8,286 nt of DNA. It comes from Candidatus Opitulatrix cubana. Lineage in GTDB: Bacteria > Actinomycetota > Actinomycetes > Actinomycetales > Bifidobacteriaceae. Numbering within the stretch: the first letter of the stretch is position 1; every line of letters starts with the position of its first letter. The position numbers were made by a program, and so were the translations under genes. Below, one piece after another: positions 5,826-8,286 of the stretch. The stretch covers positions 1 to 8,286 of the forward strand of contig JAITBJ010000083.1 in NCBI GenBank assembly GCA_031283665.1, given 5' to 3'. The notes under the pieces are model-generated. The model did no database searches, was not told the DNA's origin, and worked only from the letters and a program-made list of their open reading frames with translations.

Positions 5826-6458
5826 ATGCCAGGTAGACCAGCAAAAGGACCAAGACTAGGGGGCTCTCCTGCTCATGAGAGATTGATATTATCTAATTTA
5901 GCTGCATCGCTTTTTGAGTATAATGCTATAACCACGACTGAAACGCGTGCTAAACGACTACGCCCTTATGCAGAAAGATTAATAACTTTTGCAAAAAGAG
6001 GGGATTTGCATTCTAGAAGAAGAGTTATGAGATATATTCGTGATAAATCTATAGTTCATACACTTTTTACTGAGATAGCACCACTATTTGAAAAACGCGA
6101 TGGCGGATATACACGTATAATCAAAATTATGCCAAGAAAAGGTGATAATGCTCCTTTGGCAATTATTGAGCTTGTAGAGAAAAATGTTCAAGTTCCAGAA
6201 GCGGAAGTAGATGGGTTTGAGGCAAACGCTACTGAAGTTAATACTGCTGAAGATAATAAAGCTACATCAGATTCTGCAACAGATAAAAGCAAGAATGATA
6301 AAGGTCAGAGTGATAGCACTCAAGATAAAGAGATTTCTAAAACTTCTAAAGGCGTAACGCACGAGCATAAAGATGATAAGAATAAAGCTCATATAAAGAA
6401 AGTTGCTTCTAAAACACCAAAACCTGTGATTCATCGTAAAAACTCTCAAAAAGGTTAA
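5826..6458 (+). CDS. rplQ: 50S ribosomal protein L17 (bL17) with long charged C-terminal extension
   Basis: The 210-residue protein has a normal L17 core in residues 1 to about 118: GRPAKGPRLGGSPAHERL, TTTETRAKRLRPYAERLI, KRGDLHSRRRV and GGYTRIIKIMPRKGDNAP. L17 lies on the large subunit near the exit tunnel. The remaining 90 or so residues are low complexity: first acidic (Glu, Asp, Ala, Asn), then mixed Asp/Lys/Ser, and finally a strongly basic Lys/His/Pro end. Tails on L17 are common in Actinobacteria but this is at the long end. The best ribosome binding site of the window, AAGGAG at 5811-5816, lies nine bases before ATG5826. truA begins 14 bases after the stop, a pairing typical of Actinobacteria. 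Confidence 0.97.
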   Translation: MPGRPAKGPRLGGSPAHERLILSNLAASLFEYNAITTTETRAKRLRPYAERLITFAKRGDLHSRRRVMRYIRDKSIVHTLFTEIAPLFEKRDGGYTRIIKIMPRKGDNAPLAIIELVEKNVQVPEAEVDGFEANATEVNTAEDNKATSDSATDKSKNDKGQSDSTQDKEISKTSKGVTHEHKDDKNKAHIKKVASKTPKPVIHRKNSQKG

Positions 6459-6472
6459 TAGATACTCTTATT

Positions 6473-7261
6473 TTGACTAGATTTAGATTAGATATCTCCT
6501 ACGATGGAGGAGCGTATCATGGTTGGGCTATTCAGCACGACTTCCCCACTATTCAAGGCACAATAGAAAACACATTAGAAAAAATTACACGGTCAAAGGT
6601 AGAAATTTTTTGCGCAGGGCGTACAGATGCACTCGTGCATGCTACAGGTCAAGTAGCTCATTTAGACTTTGATTCAAAACAGATTGAAAAAATAGTAGGC
6701 AAGTTTTCAGATAGTAAAGGGTCTTATGGAGTTGAAAGCGTTTTGCTATATAAATTAAATAGTTTATTACCAAATGATATTGTAATAAATAAAGTAAGCG
6801 CCGCAAATAGTGATTTTGATGCAAGGAGAAGCGCAAAGTTTAGAGTTTATAAATACTATATAAGCAATGATATTGAGCACCGTTTAGCGCATTTATCAAG
6901 ATATTGTTTAGAAGTTGATACTCATTTAGATGTCGAAAAAATGAATGAGGCGGCAAAAAAGCTAATTGGCAGAAATGATTTTCTTTCATTTATAAAGCCA
7001 AGAGATGGGCAAACTACTATAAGAGATTTGTTAGAGTTTAGATTTGATAAAAATGAAGCAAACGGTTATATAACGGCAACAATTTGCGCAAATGCTTTTG
7101 CACATAATATGGTTAGATGTTTGATAGGTGCGAGTCTTTTGGTTGGTAAGGGGCAAAGAGCGCCTGAATGGCTATATCAGTCTTTGGTAGATAAAAAGCG
7201 TAAAGCATCATTAGGTCCAGCTCAAGCTAAAGGTCTTTTTTTGGAAAAAGTGGAATACTAA
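6473..7261 (+). CDS. truA: tRNA pseudouridine synthase A (positions 38-40)
   Basis: The 262-residue enzyme isomerises uridine to pseudouridine at tRNA positions 38-40 in the anticodon arm. The N terminus RFRLDISYDGGAYHGWAIQ, the catalytic block AGRTDALVHATGQVAHLD with Asp52 as the nucleophile, FRVYKYYIS, DFLSFIKPRDGQTTIRDL and the C-terminal ANAFAHNMVRCLIGASLLVGKG (split across two blocks) all match TruA. Length is usual. The residue two after the catalytic Asp is Leu54, where the family normally has Gly (TDAGVH). The start is TTG6473, chosen because residue 1 then aligns with the family start and no ATG or GTG is available nearby; no ribosome binding site stands before it, so expression probably depends on coupling to rplQ, which ends 14 bases upstream. 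Confidence 0.95.
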   Translation: MTRFRLDISYDGGAYHGWAIQHDFPTIQGTIENTLEKITRSKVEIFCAGRTDALVHATGQVAHLDFDSKQIEKIVGKFSDSKGSYGVESVLLYKLNSLLPNDIVINKVSAANSDFDARRSAKFRVYKYYISNDIEHRLAHLSRYCLEVDTHLDVEKMNEAAKKLIGRNDFLSFIKPRDGQTTIRDLLEFRFDKNEANGYITATICANAFAHNMVRCLIGASLLVGKGQRAPEWLYQSLVDKKRKASLGPAQAKGLFLEKVEY

Positions 7262-7292
7262 ATTAATGGCTAATCTTTTGATGGAGCGGTAA

Positions 7293-7841
7293 ATGCAAAT
7301 TATTTCTGGAAAATATAAAGGTTTATCTCTACCAAAAGCATATTCTATTACCAGACCGACAACTGCAAAAGTAAAACAGGCTATTTTTTCAAAACTTGAA
7401 AATATGATTGATTTTGATCAGTTTTCATTCTACGACCTTTTTGCTGGCACAGGCTCTTTAGGGTTTGAAGCGCTGTCTAGGGGAGCGCGTGAAGTTTATT
7501 TGAATGATAATAGCAAAAAGGTCGTAGATTTGTTAGACCGCTTTTGCAAAGATAAAGGTTTTGAAAATGTGAAACTGACAAAAATGAATGCAAATAGAGT
7601 AAAAATATCAGACAACTCTCAATGCGAAGCAATTGCTTTTGTGGACCCGCCATATAGATTTAGTAGTGGGGATGTTGCTAAATTAAGTAATCTAAAAAAT
7701 GCAAAACTCATAATTTATGAACATAGTAAAAATGAAATAATAGATTTTCAAATAGGAGTTTTTAAATGTTTCAAATTGGAATCAGAAAGCGTTTATGGCG
7801 ATACTATTATTTCGTTTATATCAAAAAAGGTGTTAGACTGA
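7293..7841 (+). CDS. rsmD: 16S rRNA (guanine(966)-N2)-methyltransferase RsmD
   Basis: This 182-residue enzyme transfers a methyl group from S-adenosylmethionine to N2 of G966 in 16S rRNA during 30S assembly. It opens with the family start MQIISGKYKGLSL and RPTTAKVKQAIFSKLEN (21-37). The SAM-binding motif I is DLFAGTGSLGFEALSRGA at 48-65, and the catalytic motif IV is DPPY at 118-121. The length is typical of short actinobacterial RsmD. GGAG at 7283-7286 lies six bases before ATG7293. The stop TGA is only four bases from the rpsP start, a tight link between a ribosome-modifying enzyme and a small-subunit protein gene. Confidence 0.93.
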   Translation: MQIISGKYKGLSLPKAYSITRPTTAKVKQAIFSKLENMIDFDQFSFYDLFAGTGSLGFEALSRGAREVYLNDNSKKVVDLLDRFCKDKGFENVKLTKMNANRVKISDNSQCEAIAFVDPPYRFSSGDVAKLSNLKNAKLIIYEHSKNEIIDFQIGVFKCFKLESESVYGDTIISFISKKVLD

Positions 7842-7845
7842 ATAT

Positions 7846-8286
7846 ATGGCTACAATAATTAGATTAAAAAGAGTTGGCAAGAAAAAAGACCCTTATTTTA
7901 GGGTTATTGTTACTGACTCACGCAATAAAAGAGATGGTAGAGTAATTGAAGAAATTGGAAAATATCGTCCAACAGAGGAACCGTCATATATTTCTATAGA
8001 CTCTACTCGTGCTGCATATTGGCTAGGCGTGGGTGCACAAGTTTCTAATACAGTTAAAAAAATACTTGAGCTCACAGGAGATTATCAAAAGTTTCAGGGC
8101 AAATCAGGAGCAAAGTCTACTTTAAAAGTATCTGAAAAAACCATTGATATTGCTGCTAAAGTGGCTGCTATAAATGATGAGGCTGAAAAAACAAAGCATG
8201 AAGCAAGTCAAAAAAAGGCTGAAATAGAAAAGCAAATTCAAGAAGAGTCCGCAAAACCTGAAACATCAGAAGCTCCAGCAGAAGAA
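7846..8286 (+). CDS. rpsP: 30S ribosomal protein S16 (bS16) with C-terminal tail, cut by the window edge
   Basis: At least 147 residues are encoded and the frame is open at the right edge. Residues 1-80 are the S16 core: MATIIRLKRVGKKKDPYFRV, DSRNKRDGRVIEEIGKYRP and AAYWLGVGAQVSNTVKKIL. S16 helps the body of the 30S subunit assemble. After KFQGKSGAKSTLK a tail rich in Ala, Lys and Glu begins, ending in view with ETSEAPAEE; such tails are a trait of actinobacterial S16, and part of it is predicted to be a charged helix. The usual partners rimM, trmD and ffh would be expected to the right but lie outside the window. AAGGTG at 7827-7832 is the best ribosome binding site, though 13 bases from the ATG, so reading through from rsmD may matter. 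Confidence 0.96.
   Translation, partial: MATIIRLKRVGKKKDPYFRVIVTDSRNKRDGRVIEEIGKYRPTEEPSYISIDSTRAAYWLGVGAQVSNTVKKILELTGDYQKFQGKSGAKSTLKVSEKTIDIAAKVAAINDEAEKTKHEASQKKAEIEKQIQEESAKPETSEAPAEE

Noticed and set aside
5031..6449. Minus-strand open frames within rpoA and rplQ
   Set aside because: They lie wholly inside well-conserved plus-strand genes, have no ribosome binding site of note and resemble no known protein; they are by-products of codon composition.
7839..7841. Possible reassignment of TGA to Trp in an AT-rich reduced genome
   Set aside because: TGA ends both rsmD and metI at the expected protein lengths, and Trp residues in conserved positions use TGG.

Overview
The window is AT-rich (G+C about one third by eye), yet its ribosomal proteins are of actinobacterial type. 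L17 opens with GPRLGGSPAHERL and carries a long charged C-terminal tail. S16 carries the YWLGVGAQVS block followed by an Ala/Lys/Glu-rich tail, and the alpha operon has no rpsD between rpsK and rpoA, as in Bifidobacterium and Streptomyces. TGA ends metI and rsmD while every Trp read is TGG, so the code is standard. An AT-rich, compact, possibly host-associated actinobacterium, perhaps near Bifidobacteriales, fits best; this placement is an inference from sequence alone.

Layout, all on the + strand. (1) 1-113 has no gene. (2) 114-187 is a tRNA-Lys(CTT). (3) 216-3628 is a four-gene import cassette: a lipoprotein substrate-binding protein of the SsuA/TauA-like fold, then metQ, metN and metI. Adjacent met genes overlap by the same eight-base ATGAGTA(A/G) junction. 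MetN stops after its ATPase domain and lacks the usual C-terminal methionine-sensing domain. (4) 3714-6458 is the alpha operon: infA, rpmJ, rpsM, rpsK, rpoA, rplQ. It is preceded by a candidate promoter that overlaps the end of metI; the adk/secY genes that normally come before infA are absent. (5) 6473-7841 holds two RNA-modification genes, truA and rsmD. (6) 7846 to the right edge is rpsP, cut by the window end.

The genes form two working groups. The first imports a small nutrient (methionine or a related compound by homology) and has two different surface lipoproteins for one visible ATPase/permease pair. The second makes and modifies the translation and transcription machinery: initiation factor 1, L36, S13, S11, RNA polymerase alpha, L17, tRNA pseudouridine synthase, 16S rRNA methyltransferase and S16. 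Spacing is tight and no intrinsic terminator is visible anywhere.

Most of the window is conserved housekeeping sequence. I see no CRISPR array, transposase, phage gene or defence system. The points worth a second look are the unpartnered binding protein with an 18-bp tandem repeat in its signal peptide, the shortened MetN, the alpha operon detached from spc genes, and a Gly-to-Leu change next to the TruA catalytic Asp.
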